DNA of 64,000 bases from Mytilus trossulus (Eukaryota > Mollusca > Bivalvia > Mytilida > Mytilidae), in the NCBI RefSeq assembly GCF_036588685.1, contig NW_026963296.1, forward strand, positions 2,294,001 to 2,358,000, read 5' to 3'. The position numbers and the translations under genes were made by a program. The notes under the pieces were generated by a model. It was not told the DNA's origin. It saw only the letters and a list, made by a program, of their open reading frames with translations, and made no database searches. Shown here piece after piece: positions 36,734-47,800 of this stretch (its first letter is position 1; each line of letters begins with the position of its first letter).

Positions 36734-37260
36734 TTTAAGAGCTTAAATGTCTTGATTTTTTTCATAACCGACAAGAAAGAACATAAAAGCTTTAAATTAC
36801 TATCATCAAGTGTTGTTGACTTTAATTGTTACCACAGAAACACATATTAACCATAGCAACATCCACTCGGAAACTGCATAAATAGAAAATTATGTAAAAA
36901 AATACATAAATAGAGGGTGTTTATTTTCGAATTGGAACATGGCTGCATGCTTTGCTTCACTCACAGTCTTGTCTGTTTTTTTCCCTTCAGATTGTTCAAT
37001 AAATGTAATATATAATGTATAATTGGGATTGGAAGGTAAAAAAGCGGGGGTAGGTTTATTTTTTAAAGATATCATACATGTAGATTCTTTAAATAAAAAC
37101 GTTTGGTCGGCGAGCCTGATTATAAATAGAATAATTTTTTTTTCTCTCAGAAATTTCATATATAACATCGGTTTTAGCTTCAGAGCTAAGTTAAGTTACA
37201 TTGTAGTTGTCATGTTTTGGGATTTTTGTCAGATTTTGGGAAACCTCAGGTTTTAGTCAT
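36734..37260 (+). repeat. Repeat R8, right part of plus copy
   Basis: R8 resumes after the Penelope-like insertion. It matches 41510-41830 inverted (ACACATATTAACCATAGCAA, AGAGGGTGTTTATTTTCGAA, CACTCACAGTCTTGTCTG). Sequence from about 37060 to 37260 has no second copy I could recognise. Confidence 0.7.
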
Positions 37261-37274
37261 TTAAACGCCTTAAA

Positions 37275-37995
37275 AATAAATTTGTAAGGGTTCTGCGGAA
37301 CCCAGTGTCTAGCCTACTTTTGCTGTAAATCGCAGGCTCAACAAAAATGAGGAAAAAAATAGGTAAAATTATTCCTCTTGATACTATCTTTTGATTATAA
37401 TTAAAAAGATTCTGTCCAAGTTTGGTAAAAATCAAGGATAGTTTATGAATCTAATAAATGTTTTAGAAACTTTAACTGCAGACTGTATGTTATGTTAACT
37501 GGAAGAAAATCTCAGTCCATTTAAAAGTAAAATACGGAAAAATGGATTTATCTTTTTACAAAATTTACTTCTTGATACTATCTTATGATTATAAATAAGC
37601 TTCTGTCCAAGTTTTGGTACAAACCCATGATATTTTAAGAAAGTTATTAAAATTCTAAAAACTTTTACCACAGAGTGAATGTAATGTTTCCCCGCAGAAA
37701 AAAAGTAAGTCCATTTATAAGTAAAATACGGAAAAATGGAATTTTATTTATACAAAATGTTCTTCTGAATACTATCTTATGATCATAAACAAGCCTCTGT
37801 TTAAGTTTGGTAGAAATCCAGTATAGTTTAAGAAAGTTATTAAAATTTGAAAAGCTTTAACCACAGAGTGAATATTTGTGGACGCCGACGACGACGACGA
37901 CATCGACGACTACGACGACACCGACGACGACGAAATGTAGAAAAGCTTAGTCTCGCTTTTTCGACTAAAGTCGAAGGCTCGATATTTATCTTTTT
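37275..37995 (+). repeat. Repeat R6 with (GAC)n-rich end
   Basis: It begins GGTTCTGCGGAACCCAGTGT and GCCTACTTTTGCTGTAAATC, shared with 28490-28560. It contains three degenerate internal repeats (TAAGTAAAATACGGAAAAA and TGATACTATCTTATGAT), then a GACGAC-rich stretch at 37880-37935 and a small inverted core (TCGACTAAAGTCGA). No coding potential. Confidence 0.7.
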
Positions 37996-38099
37996 ATAAA
38001 TCTTTTACATGTATAATGATAAGCCAACTGTAAAAGTCTTATACAATTTCAATAATCCTTTGATAGTTTTTCAGAATGTAAACTTGTCAATGATAAAGC

Positions 38100-38600
38100 T
38101 ATGAAAAGTCAAGAGAGAATATTTTTCTGCCAAAATTTACAATGGCTAATATCTCGAAAACAAGTATATTGACCTGAATATTTTTTTTACTCTTTTAGTA
38201 ATCCCCTATCGATATTAACTAGTTAATTAGTTTGAAACTGAGAAACGTACTTCCTTCAGATTGCAGTTCAACGTGACTTTTAGATTTTTTTGTTAAAATA
38301 TACAAAAAGTTACAAAAAAACACATATTTTCATTTTTTCTGAATCATGGAGTTTTGTGAAATTATCAAATTTTCTTATGGTTTTTTTTTTATTGAAAAAA
38401 GTGCAAATAAGTAAAGCATAGCTAGCATTGTAGTAACAAAGTTTGAATACTACTTGACCAAAATAAATAGAATATTGTGTGGGGCTCTCTTGAAATTTGT
38501 CACCATATTAACATATTTTCCCCTTTGAAACAGAGTTATAATTTGTTGAATTCTGCAGTATAGGGAATTCAATGTTCCCAATTGTTTTAAAACCTTTATG
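38100..38600 (+). repeat. Diverged R8 copy
   Basis: Segments such as TTGTGAAATTATCAAATTTTC, AAAGTGCAAATAAGTAAAGC and AGTTTGAATACTACTT resemble the core of R8 in plus orientation, with many substitutions. It is an older relative of the copies at 34750 and 41510. Confidence 0.55.
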
Positions 38601-38934
38601 AAAATACATCACATAGAAGCTTATATATACTCTAAATCTTAACTACAACGGTTAAGTATTATTACACCAGTTGTCATGGTAACACATATCACACATAACA
38701 ACATCCAATCATAAGATATATGATATGATTTTGTGTTAAAAAATACTTATAATTATGTTAATACTTTTCATTTTTCTAACGAGAATATAACTGCATGCTT
38801 TAATCTGTTTAACTCCCAGGCCTGTCTTTGCTCCTTGAGAAGACTCAACAAGTTTTAATATATACACTGTGGCATTTGGTGGGAGGAGTGGAGGTTGGTT
38901 AGTTTTTGTTTGAATATTTCATTTATCCTTATAA

Positions 38935-39125
38935 GTTAAATTCAGAGGTTTAGCTATAAAACCAGGTTTAGTATACCATTTTTACATAAGAAAATGCCTA
39001 TACCAAGTCAGTAATATATGACAGGTGTTATCCATTCGTTTGATGTGTTTGAGCTTTTGATTTTGTCATTTGCTTAGAAACTTTCTGTTTGGAATTATCC
39101 TCAGTGTTCCAAATATTTGTTATAT
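38935..39125 (+). repeat. Repeat R3
   Basis: CAGAGGTTTAGCTATAAAAC, AAGTCAGTAATATATGACAG and TTCGTTTGATGTGTTTGAGC match R3. Confidence 0.65.
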
Positions 39126-40913
39126 CACTTTTTCCTACAACATTTGGTTTCAATCTGCTAATCTATAATTATTCATGAAATGTTACTAACAGATGATGGA
39201 CTTCATGGAGATAGCAATAGCGCATTCTAGCTTTTGTCAAGGTCCGTATATTATTTGAAAGTATTGCTCCAACAATATAATGTCCTTTACAAATTGAAAA
39301 AAATAAAAAAAAATTGTCAAAATTCTAATTTTCCTAGCGCAATAGCTCTCACAAATTTCAAACAGCAGAGACCCAACTTGAAATCTCACTTATAAATATA
39401 AGCCTACAAACCGATAAAAGAAACATTTGGTTTAAGCATTTCCAAACTGAAACTGAAGTGACAAAGACAGACAGGTGGATTGGCAGACCAAATGAAAACA
39501 TATAAAGTCATGGTCTTTTAAGAACACTTCACACATAACAAAGGTAAAATCTCTTATCTATTACTGGGCTACAATCAGGATAATGCAATGCTAAGGTGTA
39601 AATTAACTACCTCTGATATAATGCACAGTTCAAATGGACTCATACCTTTAGGGGCTGATCATAGACTTTGAAACTGGTGTTATTCCATTAAATAAAAATA
39701 AAAAACTGCACCATGAGCGCATGTTACGCCCGTCGCTTTTTCAAAGAATAAATTTCAGTAACTTCTCAATGTCATATCACAAACTCATGAAATTTAAAGG
39801 GAGGTTATGTTAATAGATATAAACCCAACACCAAAGTTCGTCCGTTAGGTTTTTGTTTGAATTGTTTTACATTGTCATTTCGGGACCTTTTATGGACTTT
39901 GCTCATTGTTGAAGGATGTATGATAACCTATAATTGTTTATTTCTGTGTCATGTTGGTATCTTATAGAGAGTTGTCTCATTAACAATTATACCACATCTT
40001 CTTTTTTTAAATTAACAGAAAAGATAAAATCTACATGAAAGTTGAAAAATTTAATACTGCATGTACGACAAAAAAGGGCTCCAGAAAGGTTCTCTTAAGA
40101 TCAAATAGTCACTTTTAGAAATTTCTTTATAGTTAACCATTTAAGGCAAAATATACAGTTAGCAGTGACACCAACAAAATTCAAACTTGATCTCTGTTTT
40201 GTGGTAATAAGCATTGTGTATACATGTTTCATAAGATTTGATTGAGGCAAACTATAATTGGAAAATAGAAACCAACTTTGTGACGACTTATTTACTGAAG
40301 GACATGGGTTAAACCTTCTACAACGCCCCACTCCCCCCACCCCAATTGCGGCGCGGCCATAACAGTGTTTATTTTAGTTTTTGCCATTGTACCTTGAATC
40401 GATCAAATGTGTGCACAATGCGTGGGACATTGGAAATTTATTCTTTTATTACACATGGGACACTTAAGTCTTGTATTCATGAATGATTACAACTTGTTGG
40501 GACTAGAAAACATTGATAATTACAAAGAAAAATTAGATTGGTATTTATCTTACCTCCTATACATTTCTACGAATACGATTGGTTAAGAGCAACCACGTGG
40601 TGACCGTGTATATTCCATATTAGGTTAGTGAGGATCCATATTAGGTTAGTAGTGGAGTTTTTATCCCTTTATACAAACAACACGGTGGTGAAAAAAAATC
40701 TTAAAGGTTTCAACAGACGATTAAATGGATAATGAACGATTAAAATTAATTCCATACAACACATTTAAAGCTAACTAGTTTTTATTGTTGGTATTTGTTT
40801 TTGAATACACCTATGGAAGTTGGTTCATAATACTATCAGTATTGAAGACGTGATCACTTTTATAGGCCCCTAGTCTAAATATCACATGTTAAGATAGTCG
40901 GTAAGATAAATTC
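39126..40913. other. Gene-free stretch
   Basis: Apart from the R4 copy, nothing recognisable. The 79-residue minus frame at 40101-40340 has no family resemblance. Confidence 0.4.
39825..40010 (+). repeat. Repeat R4, partial copy
   Basis: TTTGAATTGTTTTACATTGT, TTGCTCATTGTTGAAGGATG and ATACCACATCTTCTTTTTTT match the right half of R4. Confidence 0.65.
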
Positions 40914-41053
40914 GTTACATAGTGTGCTAGTGACCTAATACGATATATATGGGGTCAGTAAATTCCATATGGGGATTCGAGCTTCGCTCTCACCCCATAT
41001 GGAAATTACTGACCCCATATATATCGTATTAGGTCACTAGCGCACTATGTAAC
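40914..41053. repeat. 140-bp foldback
   Basis: GTTACATAGTGTGCTAGTGA at the left pairs with its near-perfect inverse at the right (TCACTAGCGCACTATGTAAC). The arms are about 62 bp, including ATACGATATATATGGGGTCA. The loop contains the mini-palindrome GAGCTTCGCTC. Confidence 0.9.
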
Positions 41054-41509
41054 TAATAGTACTGCGCTTTTCCTAGTCTTGCAGTTAAATAAGACCATGT
41101 GTGGAATTTGTCTTCAAATTATTACTGTTATTAATCTTGTATTTGTGCAAACATTCGCGGCTTAGTGGTTTCATTCCAAACCTCGGGATTAATGCAGTCT
41201 GTGACTTCAGTTTCAGTTTAGAAATGCTTTGACCAAATGATTCTATTATTGGTTTGTTAAATTATGTTACAGGTCAATTTTGTGATTTATGCTGGTGGAA
41301 AAAACATCTTAGACAGGTGTGTGTCATAAGAAATTAAGAATTTTCTTACAATTGTTAGGGCCATGTCTATCTTGACCAGGTGATTGCAATCCCATGAAGT
41401 TCATCATCTGCTTACTTTCAAGAATTGATAATCATATTATGAACTCGGAACAAAGTCCGACCAAACGCAATTATCTTTTCAAGTATCTACTTGTATGCAA
41501 CATTTAAAA

Positions 41510-42390
41510 AAATCAACATACCCCCTACCCCCTTTTTCAACCCTCGACCCCAATGTTACATTATGTATTACATTTATTGAACAATCTGAAGAAGAAAAAA
41601 ACAGACAAAACTGTGAGTGAAGCCACATTCCAATTTGAAAATAAAAACCCTCTATTTATGTATTTGTTTACTTAAATTTCTATTTTTGCAGTTTTTGAGT
41701 GGATGTTGCTATGGATAATATGTGTTTCCGTGAACAATTGAAGTCAAAACCACTTGACGATAGTAATTTAAAGTTTACATTGGCTTTTATGTATTTTCTT
41801 ATTGGTTATAAACAATTCAGGACATTTTAAAAGCTCTGAAACTGCAATATTCTGCAAATAAAAACTCCGTTTCCAAGGTAAAAATCGGTTGCTATGGTGA
41901 TAAAACTATAAAAAATACCACTCATTTTTCTATTTAATTTGATTAAGTAGTATCCAAACTTGATAACTACAGTGCTAACTATTCTGTACACATTTGCACT
42001 TTTTTTAAAACACCAGAGAAAAGTTGATACTTTCGAAAAAAATCATAATTTCAGGAAAGTAGAAAATATGCATTTTTTCGCAAAATTTTACAAAAAAATT
42101 ACAAATTTGGTTGACATGCAATCTTCACCTAAATGAATCTTTAACCAAGTTGTATAAATGATTCTATTCATAATCAGGCTCTGAATTGTGGTTATTTAGC
42201 TGATTTTCGAAAGATTTTACCACGCTTAACAACCCAAAAATAGTGTGTCCGTTACCATGGCAACCACTCATATTTTACACTCAAATTTATTCATTCATTG
42301 CTTCTATTAGGCTAATTAAAGATAAAATCTGGAACCCCCTCCGCTCCCCCATATATCACATAAATATGGCACTCTATCTGGTTCTTACTA
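41510..42390 (-). repeat. Repeat R8, intact minus copy
   Basis: This is the uninterrupted, inverted counterpart of the split plus copy at 34750-37060. It shows what the locus looks like without the Penelope-like insertion (junction near 41830-41850). Its outer ~420 bp is tandemly duplicated at 42391-42815. Confidence 0.8.
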
Positions 42391-42815
42391 CAGTGCTAAC
42401 TATTCTGTACACATTTGCACTTATTTGAAAAACACCAGAGAAAAGTTGATAATTTCGAAAAAAAATCATAATTTCATGAAAGTAGAAAATATGCATTTTT
42501 TCGCCAAATTTTACAAAAAAATTACAAATTTGGTTGACATGCAATCTTCACCTAAATGAATCTTTAACCAAGTTGTATAAATGATTCTATTCATAATCAG
42601 GCTCTGAATTGTGGTTATTTAGCTGATTTTCGAAAGATTTTACCACGCTTAACAACCCAAAAATAGGGTGTCCGTTACCATGGCAACCACTCATATTTTC
42701 ACATTCAAATTTATTCATTTATTGCTTCTATTAGGCTAATTAAAGATAAAATCTGGACCCCCCCCCCCTCTCCCCCATATATCACATAAATATGGCACTC
42801 TATCTAGTTCTTATA
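41971..42815. repeat. 421-bp tandem duplication
   Basis: AGTGCTAACTATTCTGTACA starts at 41971 and again at 42392. The two units agree almost base for base through TTGGTTGACATGCAATCTTC, CATGGCAACCACTCATATTT and TATGGCACTCTATCT. They differ by a few substitutions and by the length of a C run (CCCCCTCCG against a longer C run at about 42760). This is a recent duplication of the outer part of R8. Confidence 0.85.
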
Positions 42816-43849
42816 AAGGGATGTACTTAATCCTAAACCAACAAAACCTTCAAAACAAGAATGGTTATTACAAACGTCTTTGAAAATGGGTTTTTCGCAA
42901 TCGTTTAATATTCTTTAAAATTTCCATGAGCTTATTATAGATTGTGTACAAATATTGATTTCAGATTTCCATTCCGATTTCCAAAAAATGATCACACGTT
43001 CAAATCATGATATGAAAAAAATGATTGCGTAATCTTTCCATGACGGAGTCGGTAGCAAAGAAATTTTAACGAAGTTTATACGGGTAAGAAAATTAAAACT
43101 GTAGACAGAAACACATGCATTTCATTGCAAGTAATACAATAACGTATAACAATATTAGTTTTGATATAAAGAACATTTTAGCAAGAACATATGTATTACG
43201 ACCCTCTCCCACCTTGATGAGGGAATATCCGTTTGTAACAAAACAACAACTTTCGTCATCTGAGCTGCACACGTTAATCAGAATCACTAATTTGGGACTT
43301 TTTAACATCTAAATACATATTTTGAACTCCAACAATTGCCATTTTATACAATTTAGATGTGTTCACAGATCTAGAGTGCAAAATAATAATAAAAACAAAT
43401 AGAAAAAAGAAACAAAGGACGTATACCTAAATAAGATGAATCTTTGAATAATGTATCTAATGAACCTGTTTCAACAAGTTATATTAATCAAACAACGAAA
43501 AAAAGATTTTAGATAATAATCCACAGTTTTCCAGAAATTCAAAACTTGGACAAACATCGGAATTTCCAAAAGCTAAATTTAGATTTTTAAACAAAAATAG
43601 AATTTAAATTCCCATTAACCTTTTTAGAAAAATGATAACTCCATGTCTAAGTGATCTAGAAAGGTAAGCCTAGTATCATTTGAAGAATAGAGCAACGAAC
43701 ATTTTACAGGTAAGAAGAATAAAAAATTTAGACAGAAACACAAAGTTTAACTATTTAAATTGATTTAACTTTAAAGAGGTAACATAACATAGTTTATTCT
43801 TATTTTTAAATGTTTAATTAATATTTTGTTTTCTTTTAACATTACTTGT
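42816..43849. other. Upstream region of the B-box/GTPase gene
   Basis: No exon recognised. A non-coding first exon and promoter are expected somewhere upstream of the acceptor at 44417, but I cannot place them. The overlapping frames at 43093-43312 on both strands are shadows of each other. Confidence 0.35.
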
Positions 43850-44290
43850 ATTCTTCCTTAAAAAATTACAATGTTTTTTTTCTTCTAAAATTACTTGTAT
43901 CCTTTCTTCTAAAGTATTTGATTTTCTTTCTATATTTTGCCTTTTCTCTTGAAGACTTGCTTGTGATCTCACTTTTATAATTACACGTGTTTTCTTCTTT
44001 TTTCTTCTTAGATAACTCGTTTAGTTATGTTTTCTTCTAAAATTATTCACACTATTCGTTTTTAAATTGATTGTTTTATGACTTTGGTGATAACTTCAAT
44101 TTTGTGATATTTGTTCTAAAACTACTTATTTTTTCTTCCAAACTTACTAGTATTACATATTCTCTCTTCTAAGATACTTGTTTTACACATCTTATACCTA
44201 AAACGATTTGCATTCGTTCTTTTTTGTTCTGAAATTACTTGTATTCTTTTCCTTTACTTACTTATTCTCTTTATTCTTTGATTACTTTGT
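43850..44290 (+). repeat. Degenerate TTCTTCTAAAATTACTTGTA minisatellite
   Basis: Degenerate units of about 24-45 bp (TTCTTCTAAAATTACTTGTA and variants) run upstream of the first coding exon of the B-box/GTPase gene. The pyrimidine-rich plus strand ends about 120 bp before the acceptor at 44417. Confidence 0.65.
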
Positions 44291-44438
44291 AATTAGAGTC
44301 AACGATAGAAAATATAAATGTTTTACTGGTTGAAACTTCGGGGCAAACATGTAGATAAAAAATGGTCATAAAGATTTCTTAATTTATTCGTCTATCATTA
44401 TGGTTTTGCTATTGCAGATTTACAAGGACTATTGAATC

Positions 44439-44806
44439 ATGTCAAAGAGAACGAAGAACTTGAACGTGAACACTCAGAATACAGAAAAGAAATGCGAACC
44501 ATGTACATATTTCGAAAAGAACGTAGTTGCCACCCACATATGTTGTCAATGCAAAGAGTACACGTGTAGTGATTGTAGAAGTCATCACCTGTCCCAAAAA
44601 CAAAGCAAAACTCATCAAATAAAATCCTTTGAAGAGAAATTGATGTGTGGACCATGTCATACGAATGGAAAAAAGGTTGTGGCTTCTTCATTTTGCCAGG
44701 ACTGTGCTGATCCAGAGGCTCTGTGTACCTCATGTGCAGATCATCATAAAGCATCCAAAACAACAAAACACCGAATATCTTCTGATATGAATACTTATCT
44801 TATTCG
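44439..44806 (+). CDS. Exon 1 (coding): B-box-like zinc units 1 and 2
   Basis: The ATG at 44439 follows a pyrimidine-rich acceptor ending at 44417, so 44418-44438 would be 5'UTR. The first 18 residues are basic and polar. Unit 1 has C19-x2-C22-x12-C35-x2-C38-x4-C43-x2-C46-x3-H50 with H59. Unit 2 has C70-x2-C73-x12-C86-x2-C89-x6-C96-x2-C99-x3-H103 with H111. These are B-box-type zinc ligand patterns. The exon ends after unit 2 with an ISSD motif, and the donor GTAAAA starts at 44807. The exon ends in phase 2, which the next exon (45976) completes to an Arg codon. If the donor were ignored, the frame would stop two bases later, which supports splicing. Confidence 0.8.
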
Positions 44807-47800
44807 GTAAAATATTGATAATTAAAAGTTATCAAAGGTACCAGGATTATAATTTAGTACGCGACGCGCGTTTCGTCTACATAAGACTCATCAGTGACGC
44901 TCAAATCAAAATATTTATAAAGCCAAACAAGTAAAAAGTTGAAGAGCATTGAGGATCCAAAATTCCAAAAAGTTGTGCCAAATACGGCTAAGGTAAAATA
45001 ATCTTAGATCAATGTTCTTCGAATGAACAGATCAATACACCAAGTTTCAAGAAGACGACAAAATATAGATATAGGAAGATGAGGTGTGAGTGTCAATGAG
45101 ACAACTCTGCTTCCAAATAACAATTTATAAAAGTAATCCATTAAAGGTCAATGTACGGCCTTCAACACGAAGCCTTGGCTCACACTGAACAACAAGCTAT
45201 AAAGGGCCCTAAAATTACTAATGATAAAAAAAAATCAAACGGGAAAACCAACGGTCTTATGACCTGTAACTCGTGTAAAAATTAAATAACGAAGATACCC
45301 AACCCCAAGGAAAATTAGAATTTCTTTAATAAATGGTAAATCAAAATCTCAAACATCAAACTATTGTCATATTCCTGATTTGGTACAGGCATATCTAATT
45401 ATCAGTTTCCAAATGAGTTTCAAAATGTAATAAAAATTAAAGCTAAATGATATCATAAAAAATTGAAAAAATAGAAACCAAACAATGTTTCGCTTCAAAC
45501 TTATAATCGAAACGCGCGTCTGGCGTATCAAATTATAATCCTGGTACCTTTTAACACCACTGGTTCGATGCCACTGCTGGTGGTGGACGTTTCGTCCACG
45601 AGGATATCATCATCCCAGTAGTCAGCACTTCGGTGTTGACATGAATATGAGTTATATGATCATTTTTATAAATTTTCTTTTTACAAAACCTTTTCCGATA
45701 CTGAGGAATTTTTATCCCAGGAATAAATTACCGTAGCCGTATTCGGCACAACATTTTGGAAATTTGGGTCCTCAATGCTCTTCGTCTATGTACTAGTTTG
45801 GCTTTATATCTTTTTTTTATCTGAGCGTCACTGATGAGTCTTATAAAGACAAAACGCGAGTCTGGCGTCTTAAATTATGATCCTGGTACCTTTGATAACT
45901 TTTTATATATACTCTCCCCGATGACATGGATAAAATTCGACTTTTGGTTTATATATATTCTTTGCTTTAATATAGATTTCATCTACAAGAGAACCACACC
46001 AGAGATGTTACATCATCAGGTATGATATTGATCTATATGATATCTTAGCAAAAAAAAATCTTTAAGGCTCGGTTGTTTGTGCCTTTGTACTGACATAACT
46101 CAAAAAGAGGGACGAAAGATACCAGAGGGACATTCAAACTCATAGATTGAAAATAAACTGACAGCGCCATGGCTGAAAATAAAAAGACAAACAGACAAAT
46201 AATAGTACAGAAGACAAAACATAGAAAACTAAAGACTAAGCAACACGAACCCCACCCAAATCTGGGGGTGATCTCAGGTGCTCCGGAAGGGTACTCAATT
46301 TATCCGAAATGTACCTTTGATTACTGATTAGGATTTTAAAATACATAAGATTCTTGCTCCCTCAGGCATAGTTAAATTTCTTTTGATGTTCTTTTATCAC
46401 GTTCTCTTTCGTCATGTAGCTCCTCGAGTATTCAAATGATTGGCCTCAACGTTTTGGGATAGACTGCACAAACGTGCAATATCAATTATGAAAGTAATGT
46501 AATATTCTACATGAATCACATGAATATGTATCCTAAAAAGAAAACAATTATGCAATATCTTTGATGAAAATAATCAAATTGATATATTGATCAAGCTCGT
46601 ATCAATGAAATAAGAATATTATAGGATTAAACGAAGGACTTTTATGATATGTTTGTGAGTGACTTGGTCCAGTGTATACACAAATAAATTCCGTTAAGAA
46701 AGGCGTTTAATCCTTATAATTCTTTAAAATTGGAGATAGGGCATATATTTTTCCACACTCGTAACCTCTATCGGACGTAAACTGTATATTCATGTCATTG
46801 AATAGGCCTAGCGTATGAATATATATTTTTTGGTTAACACAAAAATATGTACTCAATGAAATTTGCTATCTGCTAAAAAGTAAACCTCAAAAACTCTTAT
46901 TAACATTCAAACGAATGTGTTTGTGTATTATTTTATTTAACATTTAAAATGCAGAGAAAATAAATTTGGTAACGTCGGTGTTATTATCGCCGTCATCTTG
47001 TCTACATTGGTTACGAAAAGAAGTTCGGTCAACATCGTCTTTCCAAAAATAACCAACGTCAAGATGAACTACCAGAAGATTATTGCAACATATTAGAATC
47101 ATAAACAACATAGATATGTAATATTCAAATCAACACCTTATTTAAAATCATTCTATAAAATACAAATGAAAACACTACAAGGGATTGTTTTATGCTTGTC
47201 TCTACCAAAGAGCATTTTACAAAGTGAAAATGATTGGTAAATGATGATACTATGGCAATTATTTCTGTTACAGATGGAGATGTAAACCAATCACTTTGTG
47301 AGCCATGTGGAAGAAAAAATGAAACGAAACAAACTACAACTGAATGTAAAAGATGCAGTACTCAGTTATGCCAGGTCTGTTTTGAACTTCACGAATCGCT
47401 TAAAAATTGTCCAAACGATGCCAGTAAAGACACACAGGAGTCATTGAAACGCAAACGTGACAATGAATCTGCTAAAACAGATATAAAGCAGGACGAGCAA
47501 GATAATAAAAAATCCAAAATATCAGGCGATACCACAATTATTACACAGCAAAGTAAGCGCCACAGTGGTTTACCATGCAAACGTTGCAGAGATGAAGATA
47601 AAACACAAGAAGCAACTTTTTATTGCACTGACTGCGAAATTCCTCTTTGCTCAGAATGTTCTGATATCCATAAGACTAACAACAAGACGAAACATCATTC
47701 AATATCCAATGATGTAATAAGTTGCATACTTATGTAAGTTTATATAACAATCTATATGAAAACAAAAATGCTTTTCTCCACATTTTAGTAATGCAATGGA

